Shown: positions 5,799 to 13,573, counted from the first letter of the stretch. The stretch is DNA of 14,968 bases from Micrococcales bacterium (GCA_947441105.1 CANESN010000008.1:1-14968); one strand, 5' to 3'. The notes: a model not told the origin generated them from the sequence alone. Numbers and translations are program-made.

Positions 5799-6887
5799 AT
5801 GCGTATCGGTATGAAAATCTCCTCCCTATTTTTGCTTAGTGCTTTGGTGCTAACCGGCTGCTCGGCAAGCCCTGAAGTAATCCCCAGTGCCACCCAAACC
5901 CCAACCGAGGAACCGGCTCCGGAGCCGGTTTACCTAACTGCCCCATTGACTGGCGTGCAGTATTTGGAGGGCACCAATCAGTTCCTAGCGCTACCTGCAG
6001 TCTCCGCGAAGATCGACAACACCTACGCCGGTCGCCCACAGCTTTCGCTGAATGATGCCGACATTGTTTACGTGACCCGCGTCGAAGGTGGCATGACCAG
6101 GCTGGTGCCGGTTTGGCACTCCCGCATGCCGGAAAACATTGGACCTGTGCGTTCGGTTCGTCCGGTAGATGCCAGCATCATCGATCAGTACGGCGGAGTA
6201 TTTGTTTACTCCGGTGGTCAGAGCCCATTCAAGAACGCGGCTCGGGACACCGGCTTGGTGATGAGCGATGAGGACACCGAGAACGGCAATGACACCTACT
6301 TCCGAGAGCCTTCTAGAAGCGCTCCGTGGAATCTGTTCTTCCGCGCTCAGAAATTGCAGTCGATCCACGTCGAGCAGCCAGCCCCAACTCAGTCGCTAGT
6401 CTTTGATGCCTCACCAAGTGCCGTTGAACTAGGCGAAGCGGTGACCGAGATTGACGTGAAGTACACCTCACTGCGCTCGACCTGGAAGCCTGGCACCGCA
6501 GCCCTGCCATGGACTGCGACCTCAGAGCCAGTTTGGCTGCGCTGGATGGACAAGACCGAGCACCTTCAAGAAGGTGGCCAGCAGGTAATCGCGAAGAACG
6601 TGATCGTCATGGAGGTTGAGCACGACCTCAGTTTCATCGATCCCAAGTACGGTGCGATTCCTAAGGCAAAGATCAACGACAACACCGGCGTTGCTCACAT
6701 CTTTAGCGACGGCTTTTACCTAAAGGCTGTTTGGACCAAGGCCGGTAACGACCAGCCGATTCTCTACACCCTAACTACCGGTGAACCGGTAAAACTTGCA
6801 ATTGGTAACACCTGGGTTGAAATGATGGATCTTCCGCGCTCGAAGCTAACCATCACCAAGCCTGAGGTTGTAGAAGAGACCGAGTAG
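5799..6887 (+). CDS. DUF3048 (YerB-like) lipoprotein
   Basis: A 362-aa membrane-anchored lipoprotein on the outer face of the cell membrane. The signal peptide ends in a lipobox LTGC with C21 as the lipid-modified residue. A Pro/Glu/Thr-rich stretch (about 25-45) spaces the domain from the membrane. The DUF3048 N-terminal domain follows (about 48-190) with AVSAKIDNTYAGRPQ, ADIVYVTRVEGG and IGPVRSVR, then the C-terminal domain (about 215-350). Biochemical function is unknown; B. subtilis YerB is the named relative. Transcription is probably leaderless from 5799. The DUF2256 gene starts 3 nt after its stop. Confidence 0.88.
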   Translation: MRIGMKISSLFLLSALVLTGCSASPEVIPSATQTPTEEPAPEPVYLTAPLTGVQYLEGTNQFLALPAVSAKIDNTYAGRPQLSLNDADIVYVTRVEGGMTRLVPVWHSRMPENIGPVRSVRPVDASIIDQYGGVFVYSGGQSPFKNAARDTGLVMSDEDTENGNDTYFREPSRSAPWNLFFRAQKLQSIHVEQPAPTQSLVFDASPSAVELGEAVTEIDVKYTSLRSTWKPGTAALPWTATSEPVWLRWMDKTEHLQEGGQQVIAKNVIVMEVEHDLSFIDPKYGAIPKAKINDNTGVAHIFSDGFYLKAVWTKAGNDQPILYTLTTGEPVKLAIGNTWVEMMDLPRSKLTITKPEVVEETE

Positions 6888-6890
6888 TTT

Positions 6891-7034
6891 GTGCGCGGAG
6901 TGAAAAAGGAAAACCTTCCAGAAAAACTCTGCCTGCGCTGCCAAAAGCCAATGGTCTGGCGCAAAAAATGGGAAAAGAGTTGGGACGAAGTGAAGTACTG
7001 CTCAGAAAAGTGCCGTCGCACTAAAGATCAGTAG
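6891..7034 (+). CDS. DUF2256 family zinc-ribbon mini-protein
   Basis: A 47-aa protein. CLRC (14-17) and CSEKC (37-41) form a four-cysteine metal site, very likely zinc. The RGVKKENLP start, WRKKWEKSWDEVKYCS core and basic tail match the DUF2256 family, whose function is not established. The GTG at 6891 is preferred over the GTG at 6900 because related actinobacterial proteins, as I recall them, include the RGVKK segment; neither has a clear Shine-Dalgarno, and the 3-nt gap to the lipoprotein stop suggests coupled translation. The last 14 nt overlap the 3' end of convergent galU. Confidence 0.8.
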   Translation: MRGVKKENLPEKLCLRCQKPMVWRKKWEKSWDEVKYCSEKCRRTKDQ

Positions 7035-7920
7035 CAAACTCCTTCAGCCAGGACCTTAGGTCCTTGCCAATGTCATCGCGATCGATACCGATTTTTAGAG
7101 TCGCCTTAATAAAGTCGAGCTTGTCACCGGTGTCGTAGCGTCTTCCGGTGAAGACCACACCGCGAACTCCGCCCGCAACTTCTGGGTGCGCAGCCGCATA
7201 CTGCAGAGCATCGGTGAGCTGGATCTCGCCACCTCGGCCCGGGTCAGTCTTCTCCAAGATGTCGAAGATTTCCGGACGCAGCACGTAGCGTCCAATGACG
7301 GCAAGGTTGGATGGAGCTTCCTCGACAGCTGGCTTTTCAACCAGGCCGTTGACCTGAACGACATCCGACTGGTTTGTGGCATCAGCCGATGCACAACCGT
7401 ATAGGTGAATCTGATCCTTTGGAACAACCATAAGTGCGATGACGTTATCGCCGGTCTGTTCGTGAACCTCAAGCATGCGAGGCAGGATCGGGTCGCGATT
7501 GTCAATGACATCGTCTCCCAAAAGCACCGCAAAGCTGTGCTCGCCAACGTGAGATTTTGCTCGCAGGACCGCGTGACCTAGACCGCGTGGGTCACCCTGG
7601 CGGGTGTAGTGAATATCTGCCAGTTGAGAGGACTCCTGAACCGCGAAAAGCTTTTTCTCGTCGCCCTTTTTAGCCAAAACCTGCTCAAGTTCGGCAACCC
7701 GGTCGAAGTGGTTTTCGAGAGCGTTCTTGTTGCGACCGGTGATCATCAACAGATCAATTAGTCCGGCCTCTACAGCTTCCTCAACCACGTACTGGATGAC
7801 TGGCTTGTCGACGATCGGCAGCATCTCTTTTGGCATTGCCTTGGTGGCTGGCAAAAAACGAGTTCCCAGACCTGCTACTGGAATAACGGCCTTGCTGACC
7901 TGAAAGCGGGGATTAGACAT
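7021..7920 (-). CDS. galU: UTP-glucose-1-phosphate uridylyltransferase
   Basis: A 299-aa cytoplasmic enzyme making UDP-glucose from UTP and glucose-1-phosphate. The nucleotidyltransferase signature is complete: GLGTRFLPATK (17-27) followed by KEMLPIVDKPVIQY, and later LLGDDVI with the metal-binding Asp and GLVEKP. Length is normal for bacterial GalU. UDP-glucose is the substrate of the dehydrogenase encoded at the far end of the neighbouring glycan cluster. The ATG at 7920 lies 6 nt after a TAGGCT -10, so it is probably transcribed on its own as a leaderless mRNA, although it follows the glycan genes on the same strand by only 71 nt. Confidence 0.96.
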   Translation of the reverse strand: MSNPRFQVSKAVIPVAGLGTRFLPATKAMPKEMLPIVDKPVIQYVVEEAVEAGLIDLLMITGRNKNALENHFDRVAELEQVLAKKGDEKKLFAVQESSQLADIHYTRQGDPRGLGHAVLRAKSHVGEHSFAVLLGDDVIDNRDPILPRMLEVHEQTGDNVIALMVVPKDQIHLYGCASADATNQSDVVQVNGLVEKPAVEEAPSNLAVIGRYVLRPEIFDILEKTDPGRGGEIQLTDALQYAAAHPEVAGGVRGVVFTGRRYDTGDKLDFIKATLKIGIDRDDIGKDLRSWLKEFATDL

Positions 7921-7926
7921 GTTACA

Positions 7927-7932
7927 AGCCTA
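7927..7932 (-). promoter_or_regulatory. -10 hexamer, leaderless promoter of galU
   Basis: Minus-strand TAGGCT, 6 nt before the ATG at 7920. GTGACT on the minus strand (7950-7955), 17 nt further upstream, keeps TGAC of the -35 consensus. No strong terminator is seen in the 71-nt gap before it, only a 5-bp inverted repeat (CCTAG/CTAGG). Confidence 0.6.
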
Positions 7933-7991
7933 GGGGGATAACTCGAACTAGTCACCTAGGGCTAGGCCCACAACTCAGTGGCCCAGAACTT

Positions 7992-8768
7992 CTAGCGGCC
8001 CAATACAAAAAGCAGCAGGTTCTTTAGAGACCCAAGCTCTCTGAAGCGCCTGATTCCAAAAGGCAATCTCACAAATGGCGCAAGTGCTCCAAAGACTCTC
8101 GTAAAGATGATGGCCCTTGCCCTGCGGTCCTGAGCTCCGCCCCATCTGGAGCCGGAGGATTCGGTTGGGTGTTGAGCCAAAGTAATGGGAGCAAAAACTG
8201 CCTTGCCACCGGCTTTGATTAGGTCAACCACAAAGATGTACTCATCACCGAGGTAGTTCTTTGCCCCGGCGCCAAAATCCTCATCAAACCGAACTCCCAG
8301 CTTGCGGATGTCAGTAACTCGAATGATCATTTCGTAGGTGGCGGCCCTTGCGGAGTTGAGGCTTCCGAGTGTTTCGATAGTTGTCGGGTAGCGCTTTCTT
8401 AGCGCTCCAGATTCATCTGTTGCCTGACCCAATAGCAGTGAGACCTCGGGATGTGAATCTAAGTATTCAATTGCCTGGCGAAGCCCAAATGCGTCAAAGG
8501 TGATGTCGTCATCGCTAAAAATTAGGTACTCACCAAGAGCTAGATCAATTGCCTTGTTGCGGCTCTTTGCAACGCCTTTGCTAATTAGCTCATGGTGGCG
8601 GAAGTCTTTGCGGGTCGATAGCTCTTTGAACCTTTGACCTTGCCAATCGATTTGGTTTGGGTTCTGCACCACCAGCAGGGTTTCCCACTCTGGATTGCTT
8701 GGGGGTTCGACCAGGGTCGCGACGCGCTCAGCGAGGGTCGAATAACCCAGGGTCAGCTTGGGGCTCAT
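7992..8768 (-). CDS. GT2-family glycosyltransferase
   Basis: A 258-aa GT-A fold transferase at the end of the glycan cluster. GVAKSRNKAID (65-75) and LIFSDDDI with the metal-binding DDD (86-88) are the nucleotide-sugar and Mn2+/Mg2+ site. FGAGAKNYLGDEYIF (165-179) fits the acceptor-side GDE/ED region, where the catalytic base lies. No transmembrane segment is convincing; the C-terminus is Arg-rich with a short hydrophobic end, possibly membrane-associated. Donor and acceptor cannot be told. Its ATG overlaps the TAA stop of the preceding gene by one base (TAATG), so the two are translationally coupled. Confidence 0.85.
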   Translation of the reverse strand: MSPKLTLGYSTLAERVATLVEPPSNPEWETLLVVQNPNQIDWQGQRFKELSTRKDFRHHELISKGVAKSRNKAIDLALGEYLIFSDDDITFDAFGLRQAIEYLDSHPEVSLLLGQATDESGALRKRYPTTIETLGSLNSARAATYEMIIRVTDIRKLGVRFDEDFGAGAKNYLGDEYIFVVDLIKAGGKAVFAPITLAQHPTESSGSRWGGAQDRRARAIIFTRVFGALAPFVRLPFGIRRFRELGSLKNLLLFVLGR

Positions 8769-9538
8769 TAGAAGCTGTTGGCCTTGGCTCTGGCAAAGCG
8801 CATTAGCGATGAGGAAACCGAGCTAAAGGTGGTGTTCTGGATTCGAAGCGCGAGGAACAGCACGATGGCATTTGAAAGTGAGACCCAACCCTCAAGGCTG
8901 AACCAGATCAAAACTGCAAGCAGCACCACGACACCAAAAGATGCCATCAGGGTTGCAAACTCGGCCTGCTGAATTCTTGAACCCAAGCGCTCTGCGGGGG
9001 TAACGGTCTTCTTGGCACGCTTTTTCTCTACGAACCCGCGCTGCTTCTTGAGCTGACGCTTGAATATCACGCCCATTAGCTGCAGCACTAGGACGATGAG
9101 CAACAGGTTTAGCAGCCCAAAGTTTGGTGAGAGCACAATTAGCATCGAGGCAATCACAAACATCTGGGTTATGAAGGAAAGCGCATTTACCAGCTCAAGC
9201 CCCATTGCCCACTCCCAAGATTCCTTGGTCGAGCTCTTCTCTCTGGTGTCAGCGCCAAATGCCTTATCGAAGAACTTCACGCGGTAGGTCTTCTGCATGT
9301 AGTTCGCGATTCTGGTGGAGACAAACAAAACCGCAAACAAAAGCAGCTGCAAAATAATCTCGGTGATCGGTCTGGAGTTGCCGGCGATAACCAAGTCTGT
9401 GAAGAGCTTCGCTACCAACAGCTCTGTCACAGGGATCATGGCTGCAATTAGAACCAGCAGCATCAATTGCCAGCGATGGCGCTTGGTCGGAACCAAGAGC
9501 TTGGTCGCTGCGAACAGCTGGGTAAAGATCGTGCGCAA
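8768..9538 (-). CDS. ABC-exporter-like transmembrane domain protein without ATPase domain
   Basis: A 256-aa integral membrane protein with about six hydrophobic helices (roughly 23-46, 60-77, 118-136, 140-158, 196-215, 220-236) and a basic cytoplasmic stretch between helices 4 and 5 (159-190). Helix layout and opening resemble the membrane domain of type IV ABC exporters. There is no Walker A, signature or Walker B motif, and the gene ends in TAA overlapping the next ATG, so no nucleotide-binding domain follows. It could export or flip a glycan intermediate with an ATPase encoded elsewhere, or have lost transport activity. The TTG at 9538, 2 nt after the upstream stop, is the likely start but has only weak ribosome-binding signals. 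Confidence 0.6.
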   Translation of the reverse strand: MRTIFTQLFAATKLLVPTKRHRWQLMLLVLIAAMIPVTELLVAKLFTDLVIAGNSRPITEIILQLLLFAVLFVSTRIANYMQKTYRVKFFDKAFGADTREKSSTKESWEWAMGLELVNALSFITQMFVIASMLIVLSPNFGLLNLLLIVLVLQLMGVIFKRQLKKQRGFVEKKRAKKTVTPAERLGSRIQQAEFATLMASFGVVVLLAVLIWFSLEGWVSLSNAIVLFLALRIQNTTFSSVSSSLMRFARAKANSF

Positions 9539-9540
9539 GG

Positions 9541-11298
9541 CTACTTCTTCCCAAACCTTTGCAGGGCTTGGCGAATGTGGTCTTCGACCTCATCCTTCTT
9601 CGCCTCGGATACTCGGATGTCCTTTATTAGCGAATCGAGGTTTTCTTTTCTCAGGTCAAGGCCAATGACCTGCGGGTTCATAACCTCAACCCCGGCACCC
9701 AGTGCGTAGTCCTCGTATTTGATGCCAGAACCGTGAACATTTTCTTCGTAACCGGCAAAAGTCACCAAGCCACATGGAATGCCATATGACTGGCAGGTGA
9801 TCATCACGTGCATGGCGCTGGTGACCACCTTGTCATACTTCGCAAGCTCTGCCACAAATTCTTTGATGGCCTCCGGCTTTGACATCAGGACCGACAGCTC
9901 GTCCATGTTTGCCGGAAGCTGCATAGGTATAGAGGTGTGAGAGAAGTGACGCACAAACGCAATGCGACCGTTGGTCTTATCTCTGTTCACCGGGATGATT
10001 CGGCTGATTGCAATTCCCGGGTCACCAAAGGCGGTAACGGTAGGGCCGCCAGATTCCTTTAGCACGCGAGCGGTTATTGGTCCACGGACCGATACATAGT
10101 CAGCCTTCGGGTTTAACTGGATGTCATCGGTGGAGATACCGGTTCCCAAAACCACTGAGTTGGACTTGATAAATCTGCCAATCGAACCAAGCGCGATGAT
10201 GTGCTTTTTGCCAGCAGGCTTCACCGGTGACTGAATGGTCAGAGCTGCATCGGTGTAGTGCGAGACAATCAGTGGGCTTAGCCAGTCACCAAAGTTTCCA
10301 GGGAATGGCTTTGACCACCAGGCCAGCTTGATCTTCTTCTCAGACTCTTTTGCGGAGTAGCTCAAGAAAGCCTCGGCTGCGTGAATGATCGACTCTTCGC
10401 CATAAGAGGCGATGTACTTGTTGTCGAACTCGGCCTTGGCCTTTACATACAGTTCACCATCGCCCTTGATGCCGCCACCGAGAATCTCTCCAATCATGCG
10501 AGAGCGCTGCGGGTCAATGCTTCTGGTGCTGCCAGCGGTAAGGATGCCGGTTAGGCCAGTGGAATCTGCGATGCGGCGAAGTGGCTTCTTGATGGAATCC
10601 GGCAGTGCCTTCTCCAACTTCTTTGCTTGCTTAAGCAGCTTCTTTTTTGGAGAGAGCTTTGCTCCGGTGCCGTGCTGCACAACCTTGTCTTTGAAATCTG
10701 CCACGTTGCCGGAAGAACCAAATTCGAAGAATGGCTCGCGAGCGCCAGGCTCTAGGAGCTTGCGGTCACGAACGATTGCGGTTGAAGGAATCATCTGGAA
10801 GGTGATCTTGCGCGAATTAGCTCGCCAGGCTTCTTCCAGGAAGTAGTCGTCGGTCGCCTTCAAAACTGCACGCTGTTCTAGGTCAAAGGCATCGTCAACA
10901 ATCTTGCGACCCTGGACGGTGGCGTTTACGCCCCAGAAGCTTGGCTCCCAGAATCTGGTGCGGTTGTGGTAACCGATCTGAAGCGGAGAACCAAAGCTGC
11001 GCTGGAAACCAATGAAGTCAGCGGTGGAGTTGGTGATGTAATCCGGCAGGTGAGTGATGCGGCAGTCAACATCGATCCAGAACACCATCTTGTCCGGGTG
11101 CTTGTGGCAGATGTCGCGGATAAAACCAATCTTGCGGCGGGTGACATCGGCCCAGTCCTCACCGGGACGCTTTTGAATTTCTAAAAGCTCGTGGCCAATG
11201 CCCAAAGATTCGAGTTGCTCCCTGAGCTCTCGGGCATGACCCCCGTAATACTCGTCCGGGGTATAGAAGCTGCAGATCACTACGTCGCGGTTACTCAC
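9541..11298 (-). CDS. Fusion: GT-A-like glycosyltransferase domain plus polysaccharide pyruvyl transferase domain
   Basis: A 585-aa two-domain protein. Residues 5-205 look like a GT-A nucleotide-sugar transferase: VVICSFYTPDEYYGG at the start and FWIDVDCRI with a DxD metal motif at D76/D78. A Lys-rich linker (about 214-245) follows. Residues 325-560 look like a polysaccharide pyruvyl transferase (CsaB/WcaK family): GNFGDWLSP (334-342), VSVRGPITA (402-410), FGDPGIA (424-430) and a SxxH-type SAMH with H497. The second domain would transfer pyruvate from PEP to a sugar as a ketal, adding negative charge to a surface glycan. The GTG at 11298 is chosen over an in-frame TTG at 11304 because TAGATT lies exactly 6 nt before it. 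It sits between two GT genes in the glycan cluster. Confidence 0.75.
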   Translation of the reverse strand: MSNRDVVICSFYTPDEYYGGHARELREQLESLGIGHELLEIQKRPGEDWADVTRRKIGFIRDICHKHPDKMVFWIDVDCRITHLPDYITNSTADFIGFQRSFGSPLQIGYHNRTRFWEPSFWGVNATVQGRKIVDDAFDLEQRAVLKATDDYFLEEAWRANSRKITFQMIPSTAIVRDRKLLEPGAREPFFEFGSSGNVADFKDKVVQHGTGAKLSPKKKLLKQAKKLEKALPDSIKKPLRRIADSTGLTGILTAGSTRSIDPQRSRMIGEILGGGIKGDGELYVKAKAEFDNKYIASYGEESIIHAAEAFLSYSAKESEKKIKLAWWSKPFPGNFGDWLSPLIVSHYTDAALTIQSPVKPAGKKHIIALGSIGRFIKSNSVVLGTGISTDDIQLNPKADYVSVRGPITARVLKESGGPTVTAFGDPGIAISRIIPVNRDKTNGRIAFVRHFSHTSIPMQLPANMDELSVLMSKPEAIKEFVAELAKYDKVVTSAMHVMITCQSYGIPCGLVTFAGYEENVHGSGIKYEDYALGAGVEVMNPQVIGLDLRKENLDSLIKDIRVSEAKKDEVEDHIRQALQRFGKK

Positions 11299-11304
11299 GC
11301 CCAA

Positions 11305-11310
11305 AATCTA
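11305..11310 (-). promoter_or_regulatory. -10 hexamer, leaderless start of the fusion gene
   Basis: Minus-strand TAGATT ends 6 nt before the GTG at 11298, in the 16-nt gap after the upstream GT2 gene. It suggests an internal promoter in the cluster and decides the start codon of the fusion protein. Confidence 0.5.
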
Positions 11311-11314
11311 CCAG

Positions 11315-12256
11315 CTAGGTTGTTTTATTGCCCCGAAATAGCCCCCACCAAAAACCTGTGCCCCAGGCGTAGTGCATGGTCGGCAGCACAACCATCAGCC
11401 AAAGCTTCTGGCGCTCGGTGATCTCTTTGGCACTTCCAGCCAAGATCGCAATTGCTATTAGATAGATCCAAATCGGGAACCAGAACAGAGTGCCAAGCAC
11501 CAGTAGCGGCGGAATCCAGTAGCGCACCGAAGAACCGGCTGGGTTTTCTCGGGTCAGCGCTCCGCGCCAAACACCGGTCTTGAAAAACTGCTTTGCAAGC
11601 GACTCCCAGTCGCTTCTCGGGTAGTAACCAACCTGAAGTCTTGGGTCAAACCAAACAATCAGCCCGGCTTTTCGAAGTCTTTGGTTTAGCTCCCAGTCCT
11701 GCCCGCGAACCCAGGCTTCCGAGAAACCACCAACCTGCTCGATGGCAGCTTTTCTAAAGACGCCCAAATACACAGTGTCGGCGGGACCCGCCTCACCACC
11801 AACATGGAATGAGCCACCACCAAGTCCAACTCTGTTGTTGTAGCCGTAGGCAACCGCAGACTGGAAATCGTTCTTGCCCTTGGCAAGCATCATTCCGCCA
11901 ACATTTGCTGCGCCAGTTTCATTCAAAACCTTCACCGCAAGAGCTGCGTACCCTTCGGAGAGCTCGGAGTGGGCATCGACTCGAAGGACGACCTCGTACT
12001 TAGCCTTTGCGATCGCAAGATTTAGCGAGATGGAGGTAAGGCCGGGAGAGTGAACCAATTGCAACTTGGCACCGTATTTGCGCTTGAGCTTCTGCGCTAC
12101 CTCGTCGGTCTTGTCCTTAGAAGGCCCAAGCGCCACAACCAATTCCATCTCGCCTGGGACACTTTGGCTAAATACAGACTCAACTGCGGTGGCTAGGTAG
12201 GCCTCTTCGTTCAGCACCGGCATCACGAAGCTGATGTTTTTTAGAGCTTTAGCCAT
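11315..12256 (-). CDS. GT2-family glycosyltransferase, ExoA-like, membrane-anchored
   Basis: A 313-aa processive-looking GT2 enzyme. FVMPVLNEEAYL (10-21) is the nucleotide-binding start, RVDAHSEL with the DAH metal motif is at 92-99, and GQDWELNQRLRKAG (185-198) holds the catalytic-base ED/DW region. Two or more hydrophobic helices at about 248-274 and 284-305 anchor it in the membrane. This layout resembles ExoA of succinoglycan synthesis, a beta-glucosyltransferase working on a lipid-linked chain; donor and linkage here are not certain. The ATG at 12256 is inside the end of the UDP-glucose dehydrogenase gene (8-nt overlap), so the two are co-translated. A TTG at 12280 is possible but adds nothing conserved. 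Confidence 0.87.
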   Translation of the reverse strand: MAKALKNISFVMPVLNEEAYLATAVESVFSQSVPGEMELVVALGPSKDKTDEVAQKLKRKYGAKLQLVHSPGLTSISLNLAIAKAKYEVVLRVDAHSELSEGYAALAVKVLNETGAANVGGMMLAKGKNDFQSAVAYGYNNRVGLGGGSFHVGGEAGPADTVYLGVFRKAAIEQVGGFSEAWVRGQDWELNQRLRKAGLIVWFDPRLQVGYYPRSDWESLAKQFFKTGVWRGALTRENPAGSSVRYWIPPLLVLGTLFWFPIWIYLIAIAILAGSAKEITERQKLWLMVVLPTMHYAWGTGFWWGLFRGNKTT

Positions 12257-13565
12257 TGTGGACGTTTCTACCCAGCGCAATTACGCGCCAGCCAGCAGCC
12301 TGCCACTTTGGTACATCCAAAACATTTCGACCATCGATGATGGTTTTGGTTGAAACCACCTTGCCAAATTCGATCGGGTCGATCTCGCGATAATGCTTCC
12401 ACTCGGTGCCCAAAATCACCAGGTTTGCTCCAGTGGCGGCTTTGAGTAAATCTTCTTCGCGATAGAGCTCAGGGGAGCGGGTGGCAAGCGGGGTGAGTGA
12501 CACCGGATCGTGCACGGTCACCTTCGCACCAAGGGCAGTTAGCCGCTGAGAGATCTCCAGGGCAGGAGAGTCTCTCAGATCATCGCTGTCCGGCTTGAAG
12601 GAGATGCCAAGCATGGTGACTGCTTTGCCAGTTAGTGATCCAAGTTCTGATTTGGCAAGTTCGACAACTTTGTCACGCCTACGCAGATTCACAGCGTCGA
12701 CATCTTTTAGGAAGTCAACGGCAGAACCAACACCCAGCTCTTCAGCTCTTGCCACAAAGCCACGAATGTCCTTCGGAAGGCAACCGCCACCAAAGCCAAT
12801 ACCGGTTCTTAGGAACTTGTTTCCAATGCGCTCGTCATAACCAATCGCCCTGGCAAGAGCCACCGCATCAGCTCCTGACACTTCTGCCACCTCGGCCATG
12901 GCGTTGATAAAGCTGATCTTGGTTGCCAAAAACGCATTAGCGGCAACCTTTACCAACTCAGCGGTTGGGACATCCAGCTCTAGAAACGGAGTGCCGGTTG
13001 CAAGGATCGGCGCATAAACCTCTCGCAGCACATCGACCGAGTGCTGACTCCAGGTGCCAACCACAATGCGGTCAGGCTTTAGCGAGTCCTCAAGGGCAGT
13101 GCCCTCCCTTAGGAACTCCGGGTTCCAAGCCAGGTGAACTTCAAAGCCTGCAATCTCAGTCATCGCAGTCTTGAGCGTTGCTGCGGTGCCAACCGGAACG
13201 GTTGACTTGCCCGCAACCACAGCGGTTGGCTTGATCCATTTCGCAAGTTCTTTGGCTGCGGCAACTACATAAGTGGTGTCGGCAGCATCGCTGCCTTTGG
13301 TTTGCGGAGTGCCAACGCAGATGAAGTGGAGGTCGGCGCTCGCTGAATTCTCATTGTGCTCAGACTGGAATGTGAGCTTTCCACTCGAGATTGCCTTTGG
13401 CAAAGCGGCATCTAGGCCTGGTTCGTGGAATGGCAGTATGCCGGCTGCGAGCGATTCAAGTTTCTTGGAATCAGGCTCAATGCCAATGACTTCGTGGCCA
13501 AGTTCTGCCATGGCAACAGCGTGTGTTGCACCCAGATATCCAAGACCAATAACAGTTACCTTCAC
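12249..13565 (-). CDS. ugd: UDP-glucose 6-dehydrogenase
   Basis: A 438-aa NAD-dependent enzyme oxidising UDP-glucose to UDP-glucuronate. The Rossmann motif GLGYLG (7-12), ICVGTP (82-87), NPEFLREG (148-155), K206 in ELVKVAANAF, and the catalytic cysteine C262 in GFGGGCLPKD are all present, with the third domain marked by SFKPDSDDLRDSP. Length is normal. UDP-mannose or similar dehydrogenases share this fold; the FLREG and GGGCLPKD forms favour UDP-glucose. It is the first gene of the minus-strand glycan cluster and overlaps the next gene by 8 nt. The GTG start at 13565 has TAAACT (13574-13579, minus strand) 8 nt upstream. Confidence 0.92.
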   Translation of the reverse strand: MKVTVIGLGYLGATHAVAMAELGHEVIGIEPDSKKLESLAAGILPFHEPGLDAALPKAISSGKLTFQSEHNENSASADLHFICVGTPQTKGSDAADTTYVVAAAKELAKWIKPTAVVAGKSTVPVGTAATLKTAMTEIAGFEVHLAWNPEFLREGTALEDSLKPDRIVVGTWSQHSVDVLREVYAPILATGTPFLELDVPTAELVKVAANAFLATKISFINAMAEVAEVSGADAVALARAIGYDERIGNKFLRTGIGFGGGCLPKDIRGFVARAEELGVGSAVDFLKDVDAVNLRRRDKVVELAKSELGSLTGKAVTMLGISFKPDSDDLRDSPALEISQRLTALGAKVTVHDPVSLTPLATRSPELYREEDLLKAATGANLVILGTEWKHYREIDPIEFGKVVSTKTIIDGRNVLDVPKWQAAGWRVIALGRNVHNG

Positions 13566-13573
13566 AAGCCCAG

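Noticed and set aside
11299..11304. TTG at 11304 as start of the fusion gene
   Set aside because: It adds two residues only, and the GTG at 11298 has a TAGATT hexamer at the exact leaderless distance.
12257..12280. TTG at 12280 as start of the ExoA-like GT2
   Set aside because: The extra eight residues are read from the dehydrogenase coding sequence; the ATG at 12256 starts close to the conserved strand.
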